Source: Ottelia alismoides
Lineage: Eukaryota > Streptophyta > Magnoliopsida > Alismatales > Hydrocharitaceae
Direction: 5' to 3'
Length of the DNA stretch: 64,000 nucleotides
NCBI GenBank assembly: GCA_037367405.1
Contig: JAZKJV010000384.1
Coordinates: forward strand, 372,001-436,000
Shown: positions 22,150 through 34,287 of the stretch, one piece after another
Layout: each line of letters begins with the position of its first letter
How positions within the stretch are numbered: position 1 is the first letter of the stretch
Made by a program: the position numbers and the translations under genes
Notes under the pieces: generated by a model
The model's database searches: none
The model's input: the letters and a program-made list of their open reading frames with translations, nothing else
What the model was told of the DNA's origin: nothing

Positions 22150-23330
22150 GTTTCCAAATTATTTTATCAAATGGCGGTTGTTCCCTATTAGGATCCCCAC
22201 CTCATTTTTCTGTAGATAGTGCCAAATAACGTTCCTGAAATACATGTTAAAAAAAGAGAAGATTAATTTTAATATATCTTTCAAAGTGCTTATAACTAAA
22301 AAGACTAACCAACAATACTTCTGCTTCAGGAGTAGATCATTGAGACTCTCCCTCTTTTCCACTCATGTGGGACCTAGACCACTACTCCTGAAACGAGGGT
22401 TCTCTTTCCAACCTAGTCACTTGGAAAATAAAAATAGAAAAATAATATAATGGAACTATAATGAGTTAGTATTTGAAATCTAAATTTTAAAAGAAATTAC
22501 CAACTCTGCTCTAATCTGATTGTGGCTTTTAGAGCTACTGGTCGATTTAATTCTCTATTTTTGACGGTTTGTCCTTCCCGTCGTCGATCTCCTTCCAAAC
22601 TCAGCATCTACAATGAATGCATCACAAAAATCCACCCACCTACAACAAATATGTTATTAATATTAATTATTTTAAAAATTACATTATAAATTATGGAGGT
22701 AATACAATACCTTTTCTCTATGCACCATGTTGGTGGGAACCTCTTCGTCTCCTCAAAATTCATCTCTTCTCATCCTGTCTTCACATGCGAGTCTCTCCTT
22801 ACCTTGAAAAAAGTATCGCTCATCTTATTATCCACCAAACGAATAAAGGCTCAATGGTAAGCCTCCTTCTCCAGAATATGAACTAAACGTACCTACTCTG
22901 AAAAGTATTGCAAAATATTAGATAAAAGAATTGCAACAATTTTTAATGAATTCGCTAAAAAATATTCTTATCAGAAACATCTCAAACAATCTCTCATGTT
23001 CGGTAGCAGGAATGCGACACCATCGAAATTATATGCTAGTCAAACGTGTCTTCACATGGTAGTTATATCCTTTGCCACCATGTGGCTATTTGAAAAATCC
23101 CTGTAGAATTTTATAAAATTTTCAAACAATATATACTTATTCATTTATATGAAAGTTAAAATGAGAAATTTATAAAAATCACACCTCTCATCCACAGTAA
23201 CCTCCAACAAAGGGTAGGACTTCAAAGTCTGCCCACCTCTAGTGGATAAATGCGCATAGGTGCTCGGACGTCCAGAAGAAGGTGAATCAGAATCCATCGA
23301 GTCTATGAAGATAGCAAGACCGAGCATGCA
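22150..23330 (-). pseudogene. Possible second CACTA open frame remnant
   Basis: Between the TNP2 remnant and the 21,000 terminus, minus-strand frames such as 22,159-22,362 and 23,145-23,327 give sensible-looking peptides interrupted by stops. Position fits the second protein of CACTA elements, but no family motif was recognised with confidence. Confidence 0.3.
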
Positions 23331-23721
23331 ACATGAGCGGCTGAGGAAGATGGCTCCCTATATGCCTCCATAAATGGAGGATGAGGATAACCAGAGACTC
23401 GTAGTAGGTTATGACTCATCGAGTCTCGTCAGGAAGTGACTTTAAAGCAACAGGTAGGGTTGGCTACCTACTAGAAGGAGGTAAGTCTGAGGAGGATGGA
23501 CGAGTGGATTGCCATGAGAGCTGTCACATCCAAAATCTATCATGACTGTAATGATAATGTAATAGTTAATTACAAAGTTATTAATGAACATTTTTATTGA
23601 TTGGAATAGAATATTTTACTAAAACTTGCAGTTCATCTTTGTTATTTTATTCAGGTGAATAATATCATGTTTAATTGATTTCTGAGTTATCTGAATCGTC
23701 ATTTGTGGTGTCTACATCATC

Positions 23722-26045
23722 TCATAGGTCAGCACATATCACCTCATTATCCATCAATCGAATCGATTCGACGATTTGGACTACTTCTGCTACATTTATT
23801 CGCTCATGAGTAGGCGTAAAGGCTTCAACTATAACATCTTCGAGATGAGTGTCTTCATTAGAAATATAACCCCAAGAATTTATTTTCACGACACTGAAAG
23901 ATTCGACATTCTTTCTCTTCTTTAACACTTGTGGGAGATAACAAACTTGGTACACTTAAGAAACTAGAATGAAGGGTTCAAATCTGAGCATAAATTTATT
24001 TGGTATCACATTGACAATGTTATTCTTTTTATCGATCATTACGCCTCCATTAGGTTCATACCAGTCACACAGAAAAAGAACTACTTTATTTAAGCGTAGA
24101 ATATTGTATTCTAAGTCTCCTTTAATCTTCCATAGTAATCCAAGTGATCCTCCTCGTAACAAGATCTACGAACCATCACTCCATGATTCTGAGTTGTTAA
24201 ATGTCTACCAGAATTAAAGGTATGGAATCGATAACCATTACTCCAACAATAATTGTAAGATCGGACCTTATAAATTGGACCTTCTGCAAAATATTTTAAT
24301 ATCTATGTTTTATAACCACTACCATCCAATTATTTTGTCTAGTTTTAAACCATTCCTAAAATTCATTCCTATAGATGCTCACAACCTCATCGTCTCAATA
24401 TGTAGGATTTTATTCGGCAATTTTCCTTCTAAGTTCTCTAAAATGAACACAAGAACCATTAAAGATAAGGTAAAGGAATTTACAAATTAAAAAATTAATA
24501 CTGAGATGTACCGAACATATGATGTTATTTCCTCGCAATTATCTAGTATGTACAACTCTGCATCATCTTTATCTTGTTTCGATAATAGACGTTCGATAGC
24601 CTTTCCTGTGAGTTGAGTTGACTGACGAAAAACATTGATATGAGGTTCTTCTTCAAAGTAAATTGTCTCATTCCTACTTAATCTGTTGTAGACAGTCTCC
24701 ACATCTTCCCGAAGATATCTAGCATAGAACGTTGCGAGTTCCTCATAAATATATTGTGAACTTATTTATCCTTCCACTTTACTTTTGTTTCGGACCTTCC
24801 TTTTCAGAAAGAACATGAACCTCCGTAAAACCTACGTAAAACATGTATATGTTTTTAATCACATATCAAAATAATAAAAAGATAAATTAGTAGTTAAAAA
24901 TACCTTTCAAATGGATACATCCATCGATACTTTATGGTCCTTCCAAATTTTTGCTTCGTACAAAAGATGAATCATTAGAAGCTCCATTGAATCAAAAAAT
25001 TGGCAAAAATATCTTCTCTAAATTACACATAATCACAGAGATATTTTTCTCAAGATATTCCATCTCCATCCAGTGTACGTTTGACAAGCTTGGAATTTGG
25101 AAAAAATCTGCTGACATCTGATAGAATATCTACAATATTTTTCAGTAACAATCCTCTAAATGCTAGAAGTAGTACACTTTCCATGAAAATATGATAGTCA
25201 TGACTCTTCATTCCCTTAAATGAGAACTTCTTTAAATCGACCAAATTTGATAAATTTGATGCATATTCGTCTGAAAACTTCAATTTACTTGTCCATTCGT
25301 AGAGACACTTTACTTGATTTTGTCTAATGTATACTTCGCTTTAGGAGTTGCAACCCTTCCGTTATCAAGTTCTTTTATATACAGCTCCAGCTGATTGCAT
25401 ATGATCCTTAAATCATGATAAGACTATTATATTTTTTGTGCGACCGATTACATTCATAACAGTATATAAGATGTTATCAAAGATATTTTTCTATATATGG
25501 ATAACATCTAAGTTGTGTCATATCAATAGCTTACTTCAATATGGTAATTCCGAAAACATACTCTTCTTAATCTAATTATGATTGCCACTGAAACCAGGAA
25601 GAGGTTTGGTTTTATCCCAATTTCTCAAGGTTGAATTTTCCAATTCTTCTCAACTTGATAATAGCGTATCACCAGTCTTAATTGTTGGAAGATATGAAAG
25701 TTCGATGATATTCTTTTTAAATGCTTGCTTTTGTCTTCGATATGGATGATTGATTGAGAAAAAATGTCTATGAAAATCGGTAGGATCATGCTCTAATTTT
25801 CGGATCATGCAAGGATGTACGATAGCAAATCGAATGGCTAAGCTTGCTTCAAAGGGTGCATCATGCTCTATAGAAACCTTTGACGGGAAGAATGACTTCA
25901 CCTTATGGAAATAACATGTGAAGAATATACTCATGCCAGAAGGATATGTAAAAGCTCTCCATGATAAAGAAGAAGAAGAAGACATAGAAGATGAAAAGAG
26001 GACTGGAGGAATGAGATGAGATATCTCGCCAACATTAGAATACAA
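23722..26045 (-). pseudogene. TNP2-type CACTA transposase remnant
   Basis: Minus-strand segments appear in the order expected for a TNP2 transposase. HPYRRQKQAF and TGDTLL in 25,650-26,045; HNLDVIHI around 25,500 (a conserved TNP2 motif); KSHDYHIFM and AFRGLL in 25,050-25,283, another conserved block; then 24,487-24,702; then FLCDWYE...RFEPFILVS in 23,956-24,162 and VCYLPQVL in 23,722-23,955, the C-terminal part. Stops and frame changes separate the blocks, so no functional transposase is made. TNP2 cuts at CACTA ends; any mobility now would need a transposase supplied elsewhere. Confidence 0.8.
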
Positions 26046-26050
26046 CTGTT

Positions 26051-28200
26051 CTTGCCATACAACAATCTTCGTGAAGTCATTGGTTTGGAGGATTCATCAG
26101 AGGACACAATCGAATCTCAAGGGATGATACAAGTCCAAATATCTGAAAACTCAGTTATTGACAAAGAAGAAGCTCCATGGTCTAAACACGACTGATGGGA
26201 CAAATATCTAGGCTCACCTCGATGAATTCAACATAATTCTAAAGGATGTGCTCACATATGAGGAAACAGATGTGAAAGGAGAATCCCTTCCATATTCCTG
26301 TGATCATATTATTGTAATGTTACCCTATGGCAAGGAGACCATACATTGGATGAAACAACCTTTTGTTGCTTTATAACGAGTCTCATTAAAGGTCAGTGGA
26401 TGGGGCAATGAATGATAAATGTCATGTATTTGAAACTGAGGTTATACGTTCAAGATCAAGGGAGACATGATTGAGAGGTCAATCCATGTCATGAGGTCGG
26501 ATCACGTGCTTATATTGTGACAAGGAGGGACGTAAAATAGCTACTTATATGATATACGAGAAGGTGAAATAAAAGAAGAAGATTGGTGATTCAAAATCTG
26601 ACAAAGAGGATTCAACCGCATTCTATGAGAGAAATTTACTAGAATGCTATTGGGAGATTAAAGCATATTCAAAACGACTTTTAGACTCGACAGGTTCAGT
26701 TCAGTACATATCATGCATGCAATGATGCATGGTCAAGATGGGTGGTAGAGAGGTTCACACATCGAGGAAATTAAATGGTGGGCTCTTACCGATGGAGCCA
26801 AAGTGCGAAGAGGTGAGGTGGTGGGGGCGGATGTCGAGGTGGAGATCAAGGCTATGGTGGTGCTTGTAGGTCGATGGCGAAGGTGAAAACATAGATGGAG
26901 GCGGAGACGTCTCTACCAGAGCTAAGCTTCTGTCTAAGATGCAGTTGAAAGTGGTGTAGACATGAAGCAAGGAGGGCGGTGGAGTTCGCTTGGGAAGTAG
27001 GAGAGGACAAACACCTCTTCCCTGATTCTCTCCTCAGGGTCCAGCGAGGTGGCCCCGAACCTCTGTTGCTCGCGAAGGAGGCGGCATCACATCAACGAAT
27101 TACTATGGATCATGCCTAAAGGATAATCAATGTTGAGGGCTTGTTGTCACCAAGTCGACCCTCGACTCTCTCTCTCTCTCTCTATCGTAGGATGATTGAT
27201 GGGGAAGAAGGCTGGCATCTTTGTGTTATATATGCGGTGAGGGAAACAATTATGGAAGAAGAGATGATGGCGTGAGGGCTGCGCTTGTAACCACCGGATG
27301 AAAGAGGTGGCATAGGTCGTAACAGCTGGCGGAAGAGGAGGGAAGGTGGCAGGCGGCGAGCATTGCAGGAAGAGGGAGAGGTGGGGGTCACATATCGCAT
27401 ACGTGCATGCAGAGAGGGAAGGCAACATGTGTGTGGCACGTGGGGGCGAAGAGAGGGAGGCAACGGAGGGGGCAGGTCACATGCAGAGCACATGACCTAG
27501 AGAGAAGGGGTGATGGTCGGGTCACATGCAAGGTATGTGACCTAGGCTGGAGAGAGAAAGGGGGTGAGATGAAGAGAGAGGGGGGGGGAGAAAGACGGAA
27601 AAGAGAAAGAGAGAGAGAGAGAGGGAAAGAAAATAAAAAATAAATTTAACAGTTCAAAAAGTAATCAACATAAAAGTTGTTTGCCTCGATGAAATCTACA
27701 ACTCTCGTATATCCAAAATAGAAAAAGGTCAATTGTACAAAAAGTATTTTTGGAGGTACTCTAAATAATAAAATATCAAAATTTTTACATTTTGCGATTT
27801 TTTTATAATTTTAATTTTAATTTAATCAGTAAATTAATTTATATATAATACATCCATAATTAATCTATGTTTTATGCATTTTATTATATGTTAAAAAAAG
27901 GTAAAATAAAAACAACAAAGAGAGAATATGTAAAAAATATAAAAAAAGTTTTTTTTTATTTTCTTCTCATTTTATAATTTTTATAACTTTTAGTTTTTGA
28001 TGTCAAGTTAGTTAATTGATTAAAGTATAAATTAAAAAAGAATTAGGATAAAATAATCATTTTTTGTACATAAAAATAATAAGCTCAATAGGTTAAAAAT
28101 AAAGGGTTGTTTAATTTTATATTTAAACTAATTTCATCACAATTAGGAAATATTAATAAATCAATTTTAAGAAGTTTAGTTAGTGAATCATTACATGGAT
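26051..28200. other. No gene recognised; GC-rich patch and GA/CT microsatellites
   Basis: A GC-rich, G-strand-biased patch lies at about 26,740-27,560, with overlapping frames on both strands that share no recognisable domain. It holds a (CT)n run at about 27,164-27,183 and a (GA)n run at about 27,599-27,630. 27,640-28,200 is AT-rich. A Cys-rich peptide near 26,510 (YCDKEG) faintly recalls a gag zinc knuckle but is too short to call. Confidence 0.45.
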
Positions 28201-28226
28201 TTTGCTAAAACAACCATATAGTGTAG

Positions 28227-29620
28227 ATGAATAATGGATTCATCAATGACCCCGTCTTTAAAGACGTGAGACAACAACTTGAGAAGAATGAGATAGAAGG
28301 TTTCCAAATACAAGACGAGTTAATGTTTAACCGTCACAGAGTTTGTGTACTAAACGCACTCGAGTTGAGAAAAGATATCTTACATGAAGTGCATTGTTCT
28401 AGATTATCTATTCATCCTAGAATTACGAAGATATATAAGGATCTTCGTTCACACATTTGGTGACCGCAAATGAAGAAGGATGTTGTTGAGTTTGGGAACT
28501 CATTTCACTTGACAACAAGTAAAGTCTTCACACTAAAAGTCACCAGGATTGTTGCAACCTCTCCATATTCTTGAATAGAAAAGGGAAAGCATTTCCATAT
28601 ACTTCATTACTAGCTTACCTCAGACAACAGGTGGTAAATATAGTATATGGGTTAATAGATCGTCCGATCAATGTAGCACTTTTTATTCCAATAAGCTTAT
28701 CTTCCACTCCAGATCAACTTGTTGAGTTATATATTACACATGTGTTCCATCTCCTTGGTGTTTAGGAGGAAGTTTCCGATCGAGATTCACGATTCACCTC
28801 ACACAACTAGGAGAATTTCATGAAAGATTTAGGCACGCATCTATGCTTAAGCACACCATATCATGCACAGACAGATGATCAATCATAATGTATTATTCGT
28901 ACTCTAGAGGATATGCTACGAGCATGTTCCTTAGAATGGAAGGGATCATGGTTATACATTTACCTCTTGGAGAACTCACCTACAACAATAGTTACCATGC
29001 AAGTATTGGCATGGCACCATTTAAAGCACGATATGTATGTAGATGCACTACTCCTCCGTGTTGACAAGAATTCAAGATCAGTAATCTTTACAATTTAGAT
29101 AGATTCAATGAGACACGATAAGATGTAGAGCTTACTCAAAAAAGACTTATATCTGCTCATAGTTGTCAGAAAAGCTATAGTGATGCCAGGAGAAAAGTCC
29201 TTGACTTTGAGGTAGACGACTGTGTATTCCTCAAAGTATCTCCTTGAATGGAGTTTAGAGGTTCGACTTGCATGGGAAGTTATCACCCAGGTTCGTGGGT
29301 CTCTTTGAAATTATTCAACGGTTTGAGAAAGTTGCATATAGACTTGTACTTCCTCCACATCTTTTAGCAATACATGATGTTTTTCATGTACCAAACTAAT
29401 AAATTATATTATGGATCATGAGCATAAAATAAGCTATGATGATCTACATGTTGAGCCAAACTTATCATACTAATAAATACATGTGCACATACTAGACATG
29501 GGCACAAGAAGTTGAGGAATAAAGAGGTGTCTCTAGTTAAAATTGTGGCGAAACTAAAAGTTTGAACAAGCCACATGAAAACCCGAGGCAGATATGAAGG
29601 AGAAATACTCCTATTTATTT
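28227..29620 (+). pseudogene. Ty3/Gypsy integrase and polyprotein C-terminus, degenerate
   Basis: Pieces of a Gypsy-type pol occur in order on the plus strand with frame changes and stops. The zinc-binding region before the integrase is at 28,227-28,463 (HCSRLSIHPRITKIYKDLR). Integrase core pieces are at 28,571-28,765 (GLIDRPINVALFIP..., DQLVELYITH) and 28,913-29,060 ([14 protein letters not shown]). The C-terminal tail, from 29,230 to about 29,620, has blocks such as DDLHVEPNLSY and DMKEKYSYLF. Reverse transcriptase is missing upstream. It is followed by a polypurine-like tract and an LTR, so it is the 3' half of a decayed element. Not functional. Confidence 0.8.
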
Positions 29621-29751
29621 GAATGATAACATTATGTATTGGGTATGTCTTTATTATAAATGAAATGGCATTCATTCTCTTTAAGTTTGTTATGATTTCA
29701 ATCCTCTTTAAGATTGTTATGCATGCACTTTGAGTCTCGAGGATGAGACTT

Positions 29752-29760
29752 CCTTTAAGG
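29752..29760 (+). promoter_or_regulatory. Polypurine-tract-like site before the Gypsy 3' LTR
   Basis: CTCGAGGATGAGACTTCC followed by TTTAAGG, then TGTTATATG. A GAGGA(C/T)GA...TTTAAGG block just before the LTR is the usual arrangement at the end of chromovirus-type Gypsy elements. Confidence 0.5.
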
Positions 29761-29925
29761 TTGTTATATGTAAAGCCTTGAACTTGGACATTTCTGAGAT
29801 CCCATGTCATAAAATATGGCTGGTCAAGCCAATGGAATTTGTTTTTTGCAACTAATAGCGAAAGGATGGATATCATTATAATCACGATCGTAGTTGACCA
29901 TGATTAGAATTAATTAAGGGAAGCT

Positions 29926-30778
29926 AAGCTCTAAGCTTTGGTTTTTGGAAGGAGCAAGTTTAAGCCTAATTTTTCAGAAGGAGTTAGCTTAAGCTTTAAT
30001 TTTTTGGAAGGAGCTACCTTAAGCCCTAAGTTTTTTAAGGAGCTAGCTAAAGCTCTAAGTTTTCAGAAGGAGATAGCTTAAGATCTAAATTTCTGGAAGG
30101 AGCTAGCTTAAGCATTAAGTTTCTAGAAGGAGATATCGTAAGCCCTAAGTTTCCAAAAGGATCTAGGTTAAGCTCTAAATTTCTGGAAATATATAACTTA
30201 AGTCTTAAGTTTCTAGAAGGAGCTAACTTAAGTCCTAAGATTCCAGAAGGAGCTAGCTTAAGCTTTATGTTATGAACGGAGCTAACTTAAACCCTAAGTT
30301 TTCGAATGGAGCTAGCATAAGATCTAACTTTCTGGAAGGGGCTAGCTTTAGCCCTAAGTTTCTGGAAAGAGCTAGCTTAAGCTCTAAGTTTCCAGAAGGA
30401 TGTAACTTGATCTCTAAGCGAAGATAAGCTCTAAGCTTTGGTTTCTGGAAGGAGCTAGCTTAAGCCCTAAGTTTCAGGAAGGATCTAGCTTAAGCTTTAA
30501 GTTTTTGTAAGGAGCTAACTTAAGCCCTAAGTTATCAGAAGGAGCTAGCTTAAGCTCTAAGTTTTGGAAGGAGCTAGCTTAAGACCTAAGTTTCCAAAAG
30601 GAGCTACCTTAAGCTATAAGTTTCTGCGAGAGCTAACTTAAGCCCTAAGTTTTCGGAAGGAGCTATCTTAAGCTCTAAGTTTCATAAGCTAACTTAAGCT
30701 CTAAGTTCATGGAAAGAGCTAACTTAAGCTCCATGTTTCTGGAAGGATCTAACTTAAGCCTTAGGTTTCGGATAAGTT
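29926..30778. repeat. Minisatellite, about 28 units of about 30 bp
   Basis: Degenerate tandem units built on GGAAGGAGCTAGCTTAAG followed by CYCTAAGTTTCT. Unit length varies from about 27 to 33 bp. The core GAGCTAGCTTAAGC contains overlapping palindromes (AGCTAGCT, GCTTAAGC). It lies wholly inside an LTR upstream of its TATA box. Confidence 0.9.
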
Positions 30779-30851
30779 TTAGCCAAAATCATAGGTCAAA
30801 ACTATGGGATGCTAACAACGGTTAAACTATGTATTAGTAATTTTCTAAAGC

Positions 30852-30861
30852 CTATAAATAG
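30852..30861 (+). promoter_or_regulatory. TATA box of the Gypsy LTR
   Basis: CTATAAATAG, followed by a pyrimidine-rich leader, just after the minisatellite. Confidence 0.55.
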
Positions 30862-32036
30862 CTCCCTCCCTACCCATTCATTTCTACAACTTCCTCTAAC
30901 ACCACTACCTCGAGGCTAAGGTTGAGAGGTCGGGAGGAGGATAAGGAGACATGAACACTAGCAAAGTGCTGCTAAAAATGAGGAGGAGGATGGTGTGATC
31001 CTCTCCTAGTTGGTTTCGTGTAGGAGTCGTAGATCGTCCTTTCTGAAAATGAATTACGATAAAGTGATGCATACACAAGAGAGAACTTGATTTGGTAATG
31101 AAATCCCAGCCCTTGCTGTCAGATTTTCAAGTTAAACTGGATAAAATTGTTGTTGATTATTTTCTTTCTTATGAAGAACATTCACATGCTTGCTTCATAA
31201 TTCACTTTAAAATAATGCTAAAATAGAGTTGATGTAATGAATCATCCTTATAGTTGGTATGATTTATGAGCAATATTACACTGATATTAAGAGAAAAATT
31301 GACATGGCATCTATGGCTCCAGTTATGATTATGTACTATGTTTTACTATAAAGATGACTTAGAGCAGATACTACAGGTCGAGCATGAAACTTGTAGGTTT
31401 GTCAAAAGAACATCGGTATTGGTAGGGTAAACATAGGTGGTACATGGTTGTCCGATAAATTGAGTGCATGAAATAAATTATTTGCAATGTGTGGTACTCA
31501 GTTGTCATTAGGAGGGTTGACTGACTGAAGATGTGGTTGTACTATGTGGAGGTACGGGTGGTTTGATAGTGGTTGGGTTACTATAACATGTTTTTAAGGG
31601 CACTGGTATATGTGATTAAACGTTAGCATCTGACTTTAAGCTACTGAGTCCTCGAGGATGGTGTACTTCCTTATTTGACATGCTGAGGTTTTGCAACCAT
31701 GGATAATAAAACAAAAAAGAAATTATTAAGGTAGTATAGTAGGATTGGTTGAGGTGACTTGCGGTGGCATAAACTCGTCGGATCAATGCAATCTCCAATC
31801 CTGAACACAGCTTCGGAATCAGTGGAGGTGAGATGATCAATCCTTGATGTGGATTAAAATGGATAGGAATTAAAATAAAAATGGAATAAATGAACAAATG
31901 TACAATTTGGTTGTTGACCCTTTCAAATATCATACTTGGTATATATTTCTTTTCTTCGTTATTGAGCATTGGCTCATTTCTTTCCTGTATTTTCTGAAAA
32001 TCCAACATGCATTGAAAAATTATCACATGAGCAGTA

Positions 32037-32041
32037 GCCAT
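32037..32041. repeat. Left TSD (GCCAT) of the 12-kb LTR element
   Basis: Identical to 44,017-44,021. A 5-bp duplication is normal for LTR-retrotransposon integration and fixes both element ends. Confidence 0.95.
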
Positions 32042-33465
32042 TGATGAATCCACATTTCATCATCTTTATTCTATCATTTTGGCATCAAAAATCCTAGCAA
32101 ATGCCTGTAAATAGTCTTAAATATAGCATCTTAGCATTCATGCATGCGCATGTAAATAGTGTATAAAATACAGTAATTAAAGCCAAAATTATAGAATAAA
32201 TAAAAGAAAGGAAAAAGAATAAAATATTGTAAATATTTTATGACCCAAAACCCCGAGACCTAGGCATCTTGATGAATAGGTTGAGAAGGAATAAAGTAGG
32301 GGGAGATAAGGGCCAAAATACAATAAAAATACCTATTTATTTTATTCATTCTTTATTCATTTTGGGACCTATTTTTGGTTCCACTTTTTATACCTCAAAT
32401 AAAGAAACTTTGTACATGAAAGTTGTAGAGAATTAAATAAATAAAAAACAAAATTAATTTCACTGAAAAATAATGTACAGATAAAAAGTTATGGTCTGAA
32501 TAAGATTCCAGAACTCTAACTTCCCAGACCTGTATCTTGCAAATAAAAACTTGAAATGTACCAAACTCACCTTTATTGTATATAGCATAAAATAATATAT
32601 TTAATGGAGGTGGTTTCGTATTTTTTCGGAGTTACGGTTTGAAAGTTGAGTTTTGGACCCTTGTTGTATAAGTGCACAGATTAAAATATTCAATTTATTC
32701 TTTATTCGTTATTTTTGTATTCTTATATTTTTATAATTTTGTAAACATTATTTATAATATATTTGTAAATTAAAATCAGAAGAAAAACCCAAATAAAACT
32801 CAGGATAAAATACTTATATATCTAAGACATATGTATGATACCTATACTTACACCTATATAAAATATACTTATATTTTATTTAACAAACAAAACACATCAG
32901 AAAAATAAAACAAAAATATATTGGTATGTATAAAAGTATTTTATAATTTTAGAAATAATAAATAAAAATAATAAAATTAAAATCTCAAAATAAAAATCAA
33001 ATAATCAAATATATAGGTAATATACCTATAAAGGGTATAAATGTAAACTTGTAAAAATACATCTCATAAAAATAATTAAAAATCATAATAAAATACTACA
33101 TAAAATAACGAATATTTTTTATTTTATAATCATAAATTAATAATGCCATTTACTATTTTAAACGATTTTATAAATAATTTTTAGTGGGTTTTTCCTGGTT
33201 GGTCCACGTGGACCAACCAGGAGGCGCCACCAGTTGACCCCGGTCAACTGGTCGTCTTTCCCCTGTAGCCCTTATCAGGCCTGGTTTTTGGCCGCATTTG
33301 GCGGACTTTTCTAGGCCGAGGCTTTCACCATTTCGCCTCGAATCCTTCTGCAATCTTCTTCCTCTACCAACCACCTTGCCCGCCTTGCGATTACATTGGA
33401 GGTTGCATCACTGAGGCGCTCCTGCTTCTTTGATCTTTGAGCCCCTGCAGCTCAGGGTCAAACCC

Positions 33466-33474
33466 AATATAAGC
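33466..33474 (+). promoter_or_regulatory. Probable TATA box of the 5' LTR
   Basis: AATATAAGC at the start of the GC-rich section; the same motif is kept in the 3' LTR (41,637-41,645). Downstream lies a C/T-rich start CGACCCCTCTCTTTC. Confidence 0.5.
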
Positions 33475-33777
33475 GACCCCTCTCTTTCGAATTCAAATTG
33501 GATTCCCTTCGGTCCACCCCTCTCGCCTTTCTTGTGCTCCAGAGCTTCCTGGAGGTGACAGCTCCACCGCGAGCTCTTCAGCCAAGGCATCAGAGGTCGG
33601 AGGCGTCTCCTGTACGTCCCGCAACTCCGGCGGTCAAGGTTTGCCATTTCCTCTGGTTCCGGCCGTTGAGGGCCTTCCCCCATTCATTTCTTTATTGCAT
33701 TGAGTTCCTGTTATCTCTAGGATGAAAAGCCCCAAAAAATCTTAAGTTTAGTCGCCTAAATCGCCCGATTCACCAAC

Positions 33778-34287
33778 TTGGCCGGAGCGCTCCTCCGGTC
33801 GTTCATCGCCACTCCGCTTCACGCCTCGCCACGTCCATCCAGAGGTCCAGGCAGTTTGCCCTGGACCTCCTCACTCTTTTTGCAGGTCACGGCACGTCCA
33901 CGCGTGCCTGGAGCCCATTTTGGAAGCTCGCCGGAGCTATCGAAGCTCCCCAGCTCCGCCAGCCACCAGCGAGCCCCACGACCCTCGCCGTGGAGTTTTG
34001 ACGACTCCAGGAGGAAGAGGGGGACCTCAGGACGCTCCACGTCCATTTTAAAGCCCTGCCATCGCCGGAGGACGAAGATCTGGGATGACGAAGTTCGCCC
34101 TCACCGGCGTTCCTCGTTGTTCTTCATCATCACCTCCCAGCCATCGGATCGAGGAGCTCCCCCAGGTCGAGCAGTGCCCGTTGGATCGAAGCACATCTCC
34201 GCCGTCAGATCGTCCTCAAACGATCTAATCTCCGCCGTCCACGTGAAGCGTCATCGACCGTCAGATCCACGCCACGTGGTTAAGTGA
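33778..34287 (+). other. Long open frame inside the LTR, conserved between both LTRs
   Basis: Open for 169 codons; the other LTR has an equally long frame at 41,949-42,458 with only two residue differences. Composition is Pro/Arg/Ser-rich, without a domain. Because the two LTRs were identical at insertion, similarity between them does not show selection. It lies in the presumed transcript leader. I would not call it a gene. Confidence 0.3.

Larger units (their letters stand above)
21000..26050 (-). mobile_element. Degenerate CACTA (En/Spm-type) transposon
   Basis: One terminus at 21,000 reads CACTACAAAAAAGG. It is followed by about 250 bp of subterminal repeats containing GAGCAC/GTGCTC and GCACATG motifs, including a perfect 14-bp hairpin (21,113-21,126 / 21,138-21,151). 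A TNP2-type transposase remnant lies inside on the minus strand. The opposite CACTA end was not found right of 26 kb, so the right boundary is only where transposase similarity stops. Confidence 0.65.
29762..31615 (+). mobile_element. 3' LTR of the decayed Gypsy element (end uncertain)
   Basis: Starts TGTTATATG after the polypurine-like site. Contains the minisatellite (29,926-30,778) and a TATA box at 30,852-30,861 followed by a CT-rich leader (GCTCCCTCCCTACCC). The right end is not determined; the 12-kb element inserted at 32,042, and sequence after 44,021 may belong to the same host repeat. Confidence 0.5.
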
